Notes: a model not told the origin generated them from the letters alone. DNA of 64,000 bases from an uncultured Muribaculaceae bacterium (GCA_910585275.1 CAJUCW010000012.1:1-64000); one strand, 5' to 3'. Positions 8,133-17,895 are shown, counted from the first letter of the stretch. Program-made: numbers and translations.

Positions 8133-8978
8133 ATGTTCACATTCCATATCAAACACTTGTTCATTTCTGCTGTAGCAATGGCAGTCTTGGCTGGTTGCGA
8201 CGATTCAAAAGAAGATCCGACAACAACGCCTCCGGTAGTTGAACCGGGTGATAATGTAGTATTCTTTGACGATTTTGATTCCTTTAATTCAGCTTATTGG
8301 TCAAAAGAAACCCATGAGGCTGGCTGGACGAATCAAGAGTTGCAATCCTATAGCACCAGTCAGGTCAAAGTAGGAAAAGACGACGGCAAGACGGTGTTGA
8401 TTCTAACTGCCAAACGTACCGGGAATAAGATCGTATCGGGTCGTGTGAACTCAAAAGGGAAGAAGTATTTTAAGTACGGAAAAATAGAGGCGAGTATAAA
8501 ACTGCCCGAAACAGCTAATGGCTTGTGGCCTGCTTTCTGGATGATGGGCAACAATAAACAGGAGTGGCCTGCCTGTGGAGAAATCGACATAATGGAAATG
8601 GGCGATGCCCAAGGCATCGCCGATGGGACAAGCAATAAGCGAGTGAATACTGCTCTCCATTATGGGCCGGACGTTGCCGGTCATGAACAACAGTATTTTG
8701 CGGGGAATGCTTCTGTAAATCTTCAAGATGGTAATTATCACACATATACATTGACTTGGGATGAAGCCAAGATTGAAGTCTCTATAGATGACATTACGTT
8801 TCATACATTTAATATCTCTGATAACTCATATTTCCATAGTGACTTCTATATATTGCTGAATCTTGCTGTTGGAGGGGCGTTTACCAATATCTATAACGCA
8901 GAGGACATAACCGCCTTAAAAGATGGTCAGACGACTTCAATGTACATAGACTGGATTAAAGTAACAGAAATAAACTAA
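8133..8978 (+). CDS. Glycoside hydrolase family 16, laminarinase-like lipoprotein
   Basis: The 281-residue product has a lipoprotein signal ending in LAGC, so it is likely anchored to the outer membrane surface. A beta-jelly-roll GH16 domain follows. The signature GEIDIMEMGD carries the E-x-D-x-x-E triad: nucleophile Glu150, Asp152 and acid/base Glu155. This bulge-containing form is typical of beta-1,3-glucanases, whereas lichenases have E-x-D-x-E. Other family marks are LWPAFWMM upstream and a C-terminal IDWIKV strand. It is the first gene of the operon, ten bases before susC, and would make the initial endo-cut in a beta-glucan. Activity on beta-1,3- or mixed-linkage glucan is inferred from family and context. 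Agarase- or porphyranase-like specificity is less likely but not excluded. Confidence 0.9.
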   Translation: MFTFHIKHLFISAVAMAVLAGCDDSKEDPTTTPPVVEPGDNVVFFDDFDSFNSAYWSKETHEAGWTNQELQSYSTSQVKVGKDDGKTVLILTAKRTGNKIVSGRVNSKGKKYFKYGKIEASIKLPETANGLWPAFWMMGNNKQEWPACGEIDIMEMGDAQGIADGTSNKRVNTALHYGPDVAGHEQQYFAGNASVNLQDGNYHTYTLTWDEAKIEVSIDDITFHTFNISDNSYFHSDFYILLNLAVGGAFTNIYNAEDITALKDGQTTSMYIDWIKVTEIN

Positions 8979-8987
8979 TCAATACAC

Positions 8988-11900
8988 ATGAAACAGAGAA
9001 CTTTCACAAACAAGCTCTTGTGCGGTTTCTTGCTTGTAGGAGCGGTTTCTTTAGCAACACCGTTTCAAGCATTTGCAGAACCCAGCACAACAGAGACATC
9101 GCCATCACAAAAAATCAAGGTGACAGGTGTCGTTGAAGATGCTGAAGGTCCAGTAATTGGTGCCTCAGTAATGGAAAAAGGAACAAACAACGGAACAGTT
9201 ACCGATCTTGACGGCAACTTTACTCTTATGGTGTCGCCTGGTGCAACCCTGAAAATCAGCTATGTCGGGAGTGAACCAATCGAAGTCAAAGCGACTGAGG
9301 CACCCATGAAAATCACATTGGAGCAGAGTACGCAGATGCTTAGCGAAGTAGTTGTTACTGCTCTTGGTATCAAAAGAGATCGCAAAGCTCTTGGATACGG
9401 ACTTGATGAAGTAAAAGGAGATGCTTTTGAAAAAGCCAAAGAAACTAATGTCATTAACTCAATGGCAGGTCGTGTGGCAGGTCTTGTTGTAAGCCAGACT
9501 GCGGGTGGCCCCTCAGGCTCTACCCGCGTAATTCTGCGTGGTAGCACCGAGATGACCGGCAATAATCAGCCGCTATATGTTGTTGACGGCGTACCTTTGG
9601 ATAATACAAACTTCGGTAGTGCCGGCACATCGGGTGGATACGATCTTGGTGACGGAATATCAAGTATCAACCCCGACGACATTGAAAGCATGTCAGTTCT
9701 GAAAGGTCCGGCAGCATCTGCTCTTTACGGTAGCCGCGCCAGCCACGGTGTGATTCTCATCACCACTAAAAAAGCAGGCAAGGAAAAATATTCAGTAGAG
9801 TATAACGGTACATTGACCTTTGACAAGCAGCTATCAAAATGGGATAACGTGCAGCAGATTTACGGTATGGGCAGTAATGGCACATACAGCATAGATGCTG
9901 TATCAAACACCAACAAAAGCTGGGGCCCGAAGGCAGATGGCAGCAATATGCTACGCTATTTTGACGGTGAGGAACGCCCCTATCTGATTGTACCCGATAA
10001 TACCTCTGGTTTCTTCAGAACCGGACTCACCGCCAACAACACTGTTACAGTTTCCTCAAACTCCGGAAGCACGGGCATCCGCTTCACTCTAACCGACATG
10101 CGCAACAAGGATATTATTCCAAAGACTCACATGAGCCGTGACATATTCAATTTGCGCGCAAATACTTCAATGGGCAAGGTGGATCTCGATTTCACAGTGA
10201 ATTACACACATGAAAATGTAAAGAATCGTCCCGCTCTTGGCGATAGCAAGTCGAATGTCGGTAAGAATCTTATGACGCTTGCCACCACTTATGATCAGCG
10301 CTGGCTCCGTACATATCAAGATGCCAACGGGGAATACTCCAACTGGAACGGCATGGATCCCTACAATGTAAATCCTTACTGGGATGTATACAAAAACTCC
10401 AACGATTCCAAGAAAGATCTCTTCCGCCTTCACGCATCGGCTATCTACAATATCACTTCTCATTTGAAGATTAAAGGCACAGCAGGCGCTGAACTCAACT
10501 GGTTTAATTTCAATGATTTTAAAGCTCCGACAACTCCCGGCTATGAATCCGGCTACTTACAGCAGAGCCAATTCAAAAATCAGATGTATAACTTTGAACT
10601 CATAGCTACATATAATAACCGCTGGGGCGACTTTGACTTTACCGGAACAGCTGGTGGTAATATTTACAAGGTTGATAACCGTACAAACATAACCACTGCT
10701 CAGGAAATGCAGATTCGTGATGTTGTCGCCCTTATGAGCTTCAACGAGACAAGTCTTCAGGAGAATAGTTATCGCAAACAGATTAACTCTCTGTTCGCCG
10801 CAGTCAATCTTGGATGGAAGAACCTATTATATCTTGATGCAACCATACGTGGTGATAAATCATCGACTCTGCCAACCGGTAATAACACATATATCTATCC
10901 CTCTGTATCAGGTAGCTTTGTATTCTCTGAACTGATTAAACGAGGTGACATTCTGCCTTATGGCAAAGTTCGATTGTCATTCGCGCAGGTTGGTAGTGAC
11001 ACCGACCCATATCAGCTTGGACTGGTATATACAAAATCCAAATTTACCTATCCCGGCTATACAATAGGTTTTATCGACAATACCACTATTCCTAACAAAA
11101 ACCTCAAACCTACACGTACTAATTCATTTGAAGTTGGTTTTGAAACGAAATTCCTAAACAACCGTATCGGTCTTGACTTCACCTATTACAACCAGATAAG
11201 TAAAGACCAGATTATGGGCATGGCAAGCAGCTGGGCTACCGGTTATCCCTATCGACTTATCAATGCAGGTGAAATCCAGAACCAAGGTATTGAAATCGCA
11301 CTTAACACACGTCCTTTGATAATCGGTGACTTCTCTTGGGATTTGGGCATCAATTTCTCGAAGAACAACAATAAAGTACGCAAGCTTGTCGATGACATGG
11401 ATATGTTTGAACTTGAGAAAGCATCCTGGCTTGATGTTCAGGTCGCTGCGAAGGTTGGAGAAAACTTCGGTTCCATTGTAGGCCCGGATTTCCAGAGAAA
11501 CGATAATGGCGATATTCTTATTGACCCCTCGACCGGACTGCCTATGTACGACAAGAGCAATCATGTACTTGGAAACGCATCTTGGGATTGGACTGGTGGT
11601 CTGAGCACAACATTCCATTACAAAAATTTTGGACTTACAGCTCTGTTTGATGTCAAAGTTGGAGCTGATCTGTACTCAATGTCAGCCCGAGCAGCACACG
11701 AATCGGGTAAGAGCCTTGCAACTCTTGCCGGTCGCGAAGAATGGTATAAATCAGAAGAAGAACGTCAGGCGGCAGGTATCCCTAAAGGTGCCTCTACATG
11801 GACACCTACCGGTGGATTTGTTGCTCCCGGCGTAATAGACAACGGTGATGGAACATACCGCCCCAATGACATCAAGATTAATCCTGAAGATTACTGGATG

Positions 11901-12179
11901 AGTGTCTGCCGAAATGCTCCCTCTATGTTCATTTATGATAACTCCTACATAAAGTGTCGTGAAATTACTCTTACCTATCAGTTCCCGAAGAAATGGTTAG
12001 GCAAGGTAGTACAGGATATGTCTATTTCGTTCGTTACTCGCAATCCGTTTATTGTTTGGAAGAATATTCCTGACATAGATCCTGACTCGAACTATAATAA
12101 TACAACTGGTATGGGTCTTGAATATGGTTCTTTGCCTTCACGCAAGAGCTATGGTTTCAACCTGTATGTTAAATTCTAA
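8988..12179 (+). CDS. susC: SusC-like TonB-dependent outer-membrane transporter
   Basis: The 1063-residue product has a signal peptide (to about residue 30). A carboxypeptidase-regulatory-like domain follows (about 43-112, GASVMEKGTNNGTVTDLDGN), then a TonB-box region (LSEVVVTALGI), a plug domain (RVAGLVVSQTAGGPSGSTRV, LYVVDGVPLDN, PAASALYGSRASHGVILITT) and a 22-strand barrel ending in aromatic FNLYVKF. It imports oligosaccharides across the outer membrane using TonB energy, together with the SusD lid encoded 14 bases downstream. Length and domain order are normal. The named substrate, beta-glucan, is inferred from the flanking GH16 and GH3 genes, not from the transporter itself. Confidence 0.95.
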   Translation: MKQRTFTNKLLCGFLLVGAVSLATPFQAFAEPSTTETSPSQKIKVTGVVEDAEGPVIGASVMEKGTNNGTVTDLDGNFTLMVSPGATLKISYVGSEPIEVKATEAPMKITLEQSTQMLSEVVVTALGIKRDRKALGYGLDEVKGDAFEKAKETNVINSMAGRVAGLVVSQTAGGPSGSTRVILRGSTEMTGNNQPLYVVDGVPLDNTNFGSAGTSGGYDLGDGISSINPDDIESMSVLKGPAASALYGSRASHGVILITTKKAGKEKYSVEYNGTLTFDKQLSKWDNVQQIYGMGSNGTYSIDAVSNTNKSWGPKADGSNMLRYFDGEERPYLIVPDNTSGFFRTGLTANNTVTVSSNSGSTGIRFTLTDMRNKDIIPKTHMSRDIFNLRANTSMGKVDLDFTVNYTHENVKNRPALGDSKSNVGKNLMTLATTYDQRWLRTYQDANGEYSNWNGMDPYNVNPYWDVYKNSNDSKKDLFRLHASAIYNITSHLKIKGTAGAELNWFNFNDFKAPTTPGYESGYLQQSQFKNQMYNFELIATYNNRWGDFDFTGTAGGNIYKVDNRTNITTAQEMQIRDVVALMSFNETSLQENSYRKQINSLFAAVNLGWKNLLYLDATIRGDKSSTLPTGNNTYIYPSVSGSFVFSELIKRGDILPYGKVRLSFAQVGSDTDPYQLGLVYTKSKFTYPGYTIGFIDNTTIPNKNLKPTRTNSFEVGFETKFLNNRIGLDFTYYNQISKDQIMGMASSWATGYPYRLINAGEIQNQGIEIALNTRPLIIGDFSWDLGINFSKNNNKVRKLVDDMDMFELEKASWLDVQVAAKVGENFGSIVGPDFQRNDNGDILIDPSTGLPMYDKSNHVLGNASWDWTGGLSTTFHYKNFGLTALFDVKVGADLYSMSARAAHESGKSLATLAGREEWYKSEEERQAAGIPKGASTWTPTGGFVAPGVIDNGDGTYRPNDIKINPEDYWMSVCRNAPSMFIYDNSYIKCREITLTYQFPKKWLGKVVQDMSISFVTRNPFIVWKNIPDIDPDSNYNNTTGMGLEYGSLPSRKSYGFNLYVKF

Positions 12180-12193
12180 ACGTAAGATTACCA

Positions 12194-13858
12194 ATGAAAC
12201 TACATAAGATATTTACACCTGTTTTGGCGGCTCTTGCGCTATTTGCAGGTTCTTGTAGCGACAGCTACATGGAGGATCTGAACACAGACCCTTCAAAAGC
12301 AAACGGCATCGACCCCAATGCCCAACTGACTACCGCCCAGCTTCAGACATACGGTGACCTGGGTATGGTGGAAATCTATCGCAACTATCATTATGCCTTC
12401 TCTCAAATGCTGATGGGTTGCTGGAACACAACTAACTATGGCGGACGCCACACGATCGACAACAACGAGATGTGCCGCATCTGGACTTCGCTATATCCCA
12501 ACTCGATAAAGAACCTGACTGATGGCATACACAACAGTGAGGAAGATGGTCAGACTAACGTAAATGCAGCCCTTCGCATATATCGCGTTTATATGATGTC
12601 TCTCATAACCGATGTTTATGGCGATGCCCCTTTCAGCGAAGCCGGTCTCGGTTATATCGCAGAGAAATTCAATCCCCGTTACGACACTCAAGAGGAGATT
12701 TACGCAGCTTTCTTCAATGAACTTACGGATGCCTGCGGCGCCCTGTCACTGTCTGGCGACAAGATTACGGGTGATGTAATCTATAATGGTGATGTAACGA
12801 AATGGAAGAAACTGGCTAACAGCCTGCGCCTCAGATTTGCCATGCGTATATCTGATGTAGATCCTGATAAGGCTAAACAGGAATTTGAAGAGGCTCTCAT
12901 GTCCGATGGCGGTGTTTTTACAAGTGCATCCGATGACGCTCTGATAAAATATATGGACGTGTCATTCAGTTTTGGTCAGGATACATACTCCGACTATCGT
13001 GGAAACGCACTCTCCAAACTGCTCTTCGGCAACGACCCCGCCAACAACCCGAGTTATCTCTGCTCAACTTTCTTCAACCAGATGTATAACACCGGTGACC
13101 CTCGTACATTTATCTTCGCTCGTTTCTATTATGACGGTATGATGAGTTTGACAAGCCCTGAGAACCGAATTGACCTTACCGAGGAAATCATCTCTAAGGG
13201 TATCCAGATGAACCCGAGAGATCCGGGCGCTTACTCATGGGAGCCGTGGCCTACCGGCTATGACAGCGACATTATGAAGGAGATTGCCGAAAACAATCCT
13301 TCTGTCGAAGTTAGTATGGCGCGCGAAACAGAGCCCAAACTCGCAAACAACTTCCTGAAAAGTGATAATCCGGGCGTAGTAATGACCTTTGCCGAAGTTA
13401 ATTTCCTTATGGCTGAAGCCGCTCTTAAAGGTTGGGCTGTGTCAGGTAATACTGACGACTTCTATAAAACAGGTGTACGTGCATCAATGGATTTCTTGAC
13501 TGACAATTACGGTTGTCGCAAGGTGACGGATGATGAGTTCTCTACATTTATTGCAAATAATGGTATCGGTTACACCAATGAGCAACGTAAAGCAGCAATC
13601 AACACTCAGGCGTGGATACTCCATTTCACAAATCCCTCAGAAGCCTGGGCAAATGTACGTCGTTCAGGTTACCCCAGATTGAAATCACCGGCCGAATATG
13701 GTTTCGGTCAGTTCCTTACAGGAGGACAAGAGATTCCGGTTCGCCTTTGCTATCCCGTTCTCGAATCTTCGTATAACAAGGCCGGATATGATGAGGCTTT
13801 GAATCGAATGGGCGGCAGCAACAGCTGGTATATACCCATGTGGTGGGATGTAGAATAA
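12194..13858 (+). CDS. susD: SusD-like surface glycan-binding lipoprotein
   Basis: The 554-residue product has a lipobox (LFAGSCSD), which anchors it to the outer membrane as the lid of the preceding SusC. The start of the mature protein (MEDLNTDPSKANGIDPNAQL) and the closing segment (GGSNSWYIPMWW) match the SusD/RagB-like subfamily that pairs with this SusC type. Internal helices with the TPR-like repeats of the family are visible (LRIYRVYMMSLITDVYGDAP). Its role is to capture oligosaccharide and pass it to SusC. The next gene begins 20 bases after its stop. Confidence 0.93.
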   Translation: MKLHKIFTPVLAALALFAGSCSDSYMEDLNTDPSKANGIDPNAQLTTAQLQTYGDLGMVEIYRNYHYAFSQMLMGCWNTTNYGGRHTIDNNEMCRIWTSLYPNSIKNLTDGIHNSEEDGQTNVNAALRIYRVYMMSLITDVYGDAPFSEAGLGYIAEKFNPRYDTQEEIYAAFFNELTDACGALSLSGDKITGDVIYNGDVTKWKKLANSLRLRFAMRISDVDPDKAKQEFEEALMSDGGVFTSASDDALIKYMDVSFSFGQDTYSDYRGNALSKLLFGNDPANNPSYLCSTFFNQMYNTGDPRTFIFARFYYDGMMSLTSPENRIDLTEEIISKGIQMNPRDPGAYSWEPWPTGYDSDIMKEIAENNPSVEVSMARETEPKLANNFLKSDNPGVVMTFAEVNFLMAEAALKGWAVSGNTDDFYKTGVRASMDFLTDNYGCRKVTDDEFSTFIANNGIGYTNEQRKAAINTQAWILHFTNPSEAWANVRRSGYPRLKSPAEYGFGQFLTGGQEIPVRLCYPVLESSYNKAGYDEALNRMGGSNSWYIPMWWDVE

Positions 13859-13878
13859 TAACCTTAAAAAGAACTACA

Positions 13879-15135
13879 ATGAAATATTTATATAAGACTA
13901 TAATGACATTGCTGCCGGTAAGCTTGATGCTTGCATCATGCAGCAACGACGAGCCTTTCTCAACAGCAGGTCCTGACGACGAGCCTCACATTTTGGCCCC
14001 GACTTTTCCGGATCGTAACAACGGTCAGCTTCCTGTGGTGGCCAATATAAATCGTGATGCCAACTTCGCAATGGAGCTTACTGTAACTCCGGCCGATTAC
14101 GTTGATGTGGCATGGTACATAGATGGCGAGCAGGCAGCAACAGGAAAGGCAATTGATATGCCTCTTCTTGCAGGCACATACGAAATGAAGATTGTGGTAA
14201 CAACCACTCAAGGCAAGTCAACTTCTCGCGAAGGTTTGATAAACGTCAATCCACTGGATGGTGACCCCTGGTCTTCATCTGTGTCTTTCGAGCGCATTGT
14301 GGCGCCTGGTCAAAGCGCAGTACTCTATGGCAGCAATCTCGCATCTGTCAAGTCTATTGTAATCGGTAATTCCGAGCAAATCCCCGTGACTTACTCTGCC
14401 GAAGATGGCAATGAAATGCTTTCATACACAGTGCCATCCAATGCTGTGGCAGGCACATTCCGGTTGGAACTCATCGATGCCGAGGGTGTGAACTATGGCG
14501 CAGACAAGGTTACGGTCAGCGCATCAGCTCTCATAACCTCAGGTGCAGATCGAATCACTGCAGGAGCTACCACTACCATCACTGGCATCAACCTCGACAA
14601 AGTTGCTTCTATTAAAATTGGCGACATAGAAATCGCTGAAATCATCGAAAAGACACCTACATCACTCAGCTTCACAGCACCATCTCTTGAGGACGGCGAA
14701 TATACAATGTCAGGCGTCATGACCGACGGCAATGAAGTGCAGTTCTACAAGAACGGTCAGGTAGAGTCATCGGCAAGCGTAGTCATCTCATCGCAGCAGA
14801 CGTTGTGGTCAGGTCATCACTACGTATCATGGGATATGCCTGATGATAGTCCTAACAAGACTTTCAACCTCATCGGTATGGATGTGTTTGCCGGTATAAA
14901 GCCGGGGGCCGTAATGTCTATCCATTATTCTATAGAACCGACTGCTGAATATCATCAGCTGCGTACAACTACAGTATGGTGGAACGACCTTCCCGGCACC
15001 GGGACAATCGAATTCTCAACTGATGGCGTGGCAGATATTACTCTTACAAAAGAAGCTCTCGATATGATTCAGGAGCAGGCCGGGTTCATCTGCGTCGGTC
15101 ATGGCTACTATGTTGATCTCGTAACACTTCGCTAA
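13879..15135 (+). CDS. Surface glycan-binding protein with IPT/TIG-like domains
   Basis: The product is a 418-residue lipoprotein. The ATG at 13879 is chosen because the signal (MKYLYKTIMTLLPVSLMLAS, then Cys) starts there; an in-frame extension would overlap susD. Residues about 40-130 look like a PKD-type Ig fold (VDVAWYIDGEQAATGKAID). Two IPT/TIG-like Ig modules follow (VAPGQSAVLYGSNLASVKSI, ITAGATTTITGINLDKVASI). The C-terminal 120 residues are rich in Trp and Tyr and probably form the glycan-binding module (LWSGHHYVSWDM, TTTVWWNDLPG). It occupies the SusE/SusF-type position immediately after susD. No catalytic motif is seen. Binding of beta-glucan is inferred from context. Confidence 0.85.
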   Translation: MKYLYKTIMTLLPVSLMLASCSNDEPFSTAGPDDEPHILAPTFPDRNNGQLPVVANINRDANFAMELTVTPADYVDVAWYIDGEQAATGKAIDMPLLAGTYEMKIVVTTTQGKSTSREGLINVNPLDGDPWSSSVSFERIVAPGQSAVLYGSNLASVKSIVIGNSEQIPVTYSAEDGNEMLSYTVPSNAVAGTFRLELIDAEGVNYGADKVTVSASALITSGADRITAGATTTITGINLDKVASIKIGDIEIAEIIEKTPTSLSFTAPSLEDGEYTMSGVMTDGNEVQFYKNGQVESSASVVISSQQTLWSGHHYVSWDMPDDSPNKTFNLIGMDVFAGIKPGAVMSIHYSIEPTAEYHQLRTTTVWWNDLPGTGTIEFSTDGVADITLTKEALDMIQEQAGFICVGHGYYVDLVTLR

Positions 15136-15136
15136 T

Positions 15137-17458
15137 ATGTTTAAACACGTAATGACATTACTAACCGTTACTGCAGCAGCCTGTTCCGTACAGGCTGCTG
15201 GAGCAGCGATTCCCTCAGATCCCGAAATTGAGACAGCAGTAGAACGCACTTTGTCTAAAATGAGCCTCGATGAGAAAATTGGTCAGATGACCGAACTTTC
15301 CATTGATGTGTTAGGTGCCTGGAAAGATGGAGAGTTCTATCTTGACCCCCAGAAACTGCATGAGGCAATCGCAGTATATAAAGTGGGATCGGTTCTGAAT
15401 GCCCCTGGTGGACCTACCGCACAGACTCCGGAAAAATGGGAGCAGTTAATCTGTCAGATTCAGGAAATATCAATGAAAGAAATTGGTATTCCCTGTATCT
15501 ATGGACTCGATCAAAATCATGGTACGACCTACACCCTTGGTGGAGTTCTGTTTCCTCAGAACATAAATGTCGGAGCCTCTTTCAACCCCGCATTAGCTCG
15601 TAGAGCGGCTGAGATTACCGCATATGAGACACGTGCTGCAAATTGTCCGTGGACATATTCTCCTACCGTTGACCTCACAAGAGATCCACGTTGGAGTCGA
15701 GTTTGGGAAAACTACGGTGAGGATCCCCTGGTAAACGCTGTCATGGGAGCTCAGCAAGTTAAAGGCTTTCAAGGCGAGAATCCTAATCAGATAGGCAAAC
15801 ACAATATTGCGACATCTGTAAAGCATTATCTGGGTTACGGTGCTCCTCGTACAGGAAAAGACCGTACCCCCGCATATATTTCGCCCTCTGATCTCCGTGA
15901 GAAGTTCTTTGAACCATACCGAGCCTGTATCGAGGCCGGCGCATTGACTGTAATGGTCAATAGCGGCTCAATAAACGGTCGTCCGGTACATGCCAACAAT
16001 GAGCTTCTTACCAAGTGGCTTAAAGAAGACCTGAAATGGGACGGAATGATTGTGACCGATTGGGCGGATATTAACAATCTTTACACCCGTGAATATGTAG
16101 CTCACGACAAAAAGGAGGCTATTGAAATGGCAATCAATGCAGGAATCGATATGTCGATGGAACCATACGACCTCAATTTCTGCACCTTGCTGAAAGAACT
16201 TGTAAATGAAGGTCGAGTGTCTCAGGAACGTATTGACGATGCCGCACGTCGTGTAATACGACTAAAATATCGTCTCGGACTGTTTGATACCCCCAATACC
16301 TATCCCAAGGATTATGCTGACTTCGCTTGTGATAACCATGAGAGTACCGCTCTTCAAGCTGCCGAAGAATCAGAGATATTACTTAAAAACAATGGCGGAA
16401 TCCTTCCTTTGAAAAAAGGAACAAAGATTCTTGTTACAGGTCCTAATGCAAACTCAATGCGTTGTCTTAATGGCGGTTGGAGCTATTCATGGCAGGGTCA
16501 TCTGACAGATCGCTTTGCGTCAAAGTATAATACTATCTACAAGGCATTGGTAAATAAATTTGGCAAAAAGAATGTAGTTCTTGAACATGGTGTGACTTAT
16601 CCGGCTGAAGGAGCTTACCATGAGGAGAATGAGCCTGAAATTGAAAAGGCGGTGGCAGCCGCATCTAATGTAGATGTAATTGTCGCTTGTATAGGCGAAA
16701 ATTCTTATTGCGAAACACCCGGAAATCTGTCAGACCTCGCTATTTCGGAAAATCAGCGCAATCTTGTAAAAGCTCTTGCAGGGACAGGCAAGCCAATTAT
16801 CTTGATTATCAACGGTGGACGTCCGCGTATCATTAGTGATATAGAACCATTAGCAAATGCAATAGTCAATATACTTCTCCCAGGAAACTTCGGAGGCGAC
16901 GCACTTGCCAACATCCTTGCCGGTGACACTAATCCAAGTGGCAAAATGCCCTATACATATCCCCGCCATCAGGCCGAACTCACCACTTACGATTATCGTG
17001 TGAGTGAGGAAATGGATAAAATGGAAGGCGCTTACGACTATGATGCGGTCGTATCTGTGCAGTGGCCCTTTGGCTATGGACTAAGTTACACTACATTCAA
17101 ATATGACAATCTGCGTTGCTCCAAATCTGAATTCGATGTCAACGACGACCTCGTTTTCACAGTTGATATCACAAATACCGGCAACTGCACCGGCAAAGAA
17201 GTTGCAATGCTCTTCAGCCGGGATATGGTAGCATCTTTGACACCCGATAATCGCAGACTGCGTGCATTTGAAAAAGTAGAGCTAAAGCCCGGTGAGACAA
17301 AAAACATATCATTACCTATCAAAGCGAGTGATCTCGCATTCGTTGACTACGATGGTCGGTGGGTACTTGAAAAAGGTCAGTTCCGTATGCAAGCCGGCAG
17401 CTGCGTAATGGATATAAAATGCACAGAAACACACAAATGGTCTACACCAAATAGATAA
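15137..17458 (+). CDS. Glycoside hydrolase family 3 beta-glucosidase
   Basis: The 773-residue product has a cleavable signal peptide (to about residue 22), so it is periplasmic. The GH3 TIM-barrel domain carries the nucleophile Asp308 in GMIVTDWADI and substrate-binding motifs such as DPRWSRVWENYGEDP and KHYLGYG. The alpha/beta sandwich domain (about 415-610) and a C-terminal fibronectin-type domain (about 680-770) follow. This is the full three-domain layout of Bacteroidetes beta-glucosidases. It would trim imported gluco-oligosaccharides to glucose. Its ATG lies one base after the stop of the binding-protein gene, so it is translated as part of the same operon. A terminator hairpin follows. 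Confidence 0.92.
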   Translation: MFKHVMTLLTVTAAACSVQAAGAAIPSDPEIETAVERTLSKMSLDEKIGQMTELSIDVLGAWKDGEFYLDPQKLHEAIAVYKVGSVLNAPGGPTAQTPEKWEQLICQIQEISMKEIGIPCIYGLDQNHGTTYTLGGVLFPQNINVGASFNPALARRAAEITAYETRAANCPWTYSPTVDLTRDPRWSRVWENYGEDPLVNAVMGAQQVKGFQGENPNQIGKHNIATSVKHYLGYGAPRTGKDRTPAYISPSDLREKFFEPYRACIEAGALTVMVNSGSINGRPVHANNELLTKWLKEDLKWDGMIVTDWADINNLYTREYVAHDKKEAIEMAINAGIDMSMEPYDLNFCTLLKELVNEGRVSQERIDDAARRVIRLKYRLGLFDTPNTYPKDYADFACDNHESTALQAAEESEILLKNNGGILPLKKGTKILVTGPNANSMRCLNGGWSYSWQGHLTDRFASKYNTIYKALVNKFGKKNVVLEHGVTYPAEGAYHEENEPEIEKAVAAASNVDVIVACIGENSYCETPGNLSDLAISENQRNLVKALAGTGKPIILIINGGRPRIISDIEPLANAIVNILLPGNFGGDALANILAGDTNPSGKMPYTYPRHQAELTTYDYRVSEEMDKMEGAYDYDAVVSVQWPFGYGLSYTTFKYDNLRCSKSEFDVNDDLVFTVDITNTGNCTGKEVAMLFSRDMVASLTPDNRRLRAFEKVELKPGETKNISLPIKASDLAFVDYDGRWVLEKGQFRMQAGSCVMDIKCTETHKWSTPNR

Positions 17459-17490
17459 GATTGATAAGGTAAAAAAGATTGAATAGATTC

Positions 17491-17524
17491 TATATAGGCT
17501 TGCCCATAAAGGCAGGCCTATATA
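17491..17524 (+). terminator. Terminator of the PUL operon
   Basis: A 14-bp stem with one T-G pair (arms 17491-17504 and 17511-17524, loop CATAAA) lies 32 bases after the GH3 stop and is followed by TTTAAAAG. The U-tract is short. Confidence 0.7.
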
Positions 17525-17553
17525 TTTAAAAGATAACACCAACTTTAATTTCA

Positions 17554-17877
17554 ATGAATAAAATTTTAATTGTTGATGCCTCCGACTCCGACCGTCGGCT
17601 CATGTCTGGCTTGCTTGTCAGGTCCGGCTACGAGCCGATTGCAGTTGAAAGTATGGAGGCGGCAAAGGAAGAGGTGGCAAAGCTGCCACCCGGCGCAGTG
17701 ATCGTTGCGGACTATAAGCTCCCCGACGGCTCCGCCAAAGAGTTAATCAACTGGCAAAAGACCGAAGGCTTCAAGTTTCCGGTTATAGCCATAGTAAACA
17801 ACCTGAATGGCTTGGACATTCTTGAAGTCATGAAAGACGGCGGCGCGGTCGATGTCGTCTCCGGGGTCACTAATTAA
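17554..17877 (+). CDS. Receiver-domain protein, C-terminally truncated
   Basis: The 107-residue CheY-like domain begins MNKILIVDASDSD and carries a phospho-acceptor candidate Asp53 (VADYKLPDG). A complete receiver has about 120 residues and a conserved Lys after the fifth strand; here the fifth strand runs straight into DVVSGVTN and a stop, so the Lys and last helix are missing. No output domain is encoded. The final codons GGG GTC AC lie within the 10-bp copy of the tRNA-Lys end (17861-17870), so the gene was probably cut off by the island's right junction. Phosphorylation competence is doubtful. It uses more G+C-rich codons than the PUL before it. Confidence 0.7.
   Translation: MNKILIVDASDSDRRLMSGLLVRSGYEPIAVESMEAAKEEVAKLPPGAVIVADYKLPDGSAKELINWQKTEGFKFPVIAIVNNLNGLDILEVMKDGGAVDVVSGVTN
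17861..17870 (+). other. Putative attachment site (right copy of 10-bp direct repeat)
   Basis: CCGGGGTCAC is identical to the tRNA-Lys 3' end at 2154-2163 and is followed 25 bases later by a terminator like the one after the tRNA. I infer attR, which would delimit a 15.7-kb island. Confidence 0.45.
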
Positions 17878-17895
17878 GACCACATAAAGTGGGAA

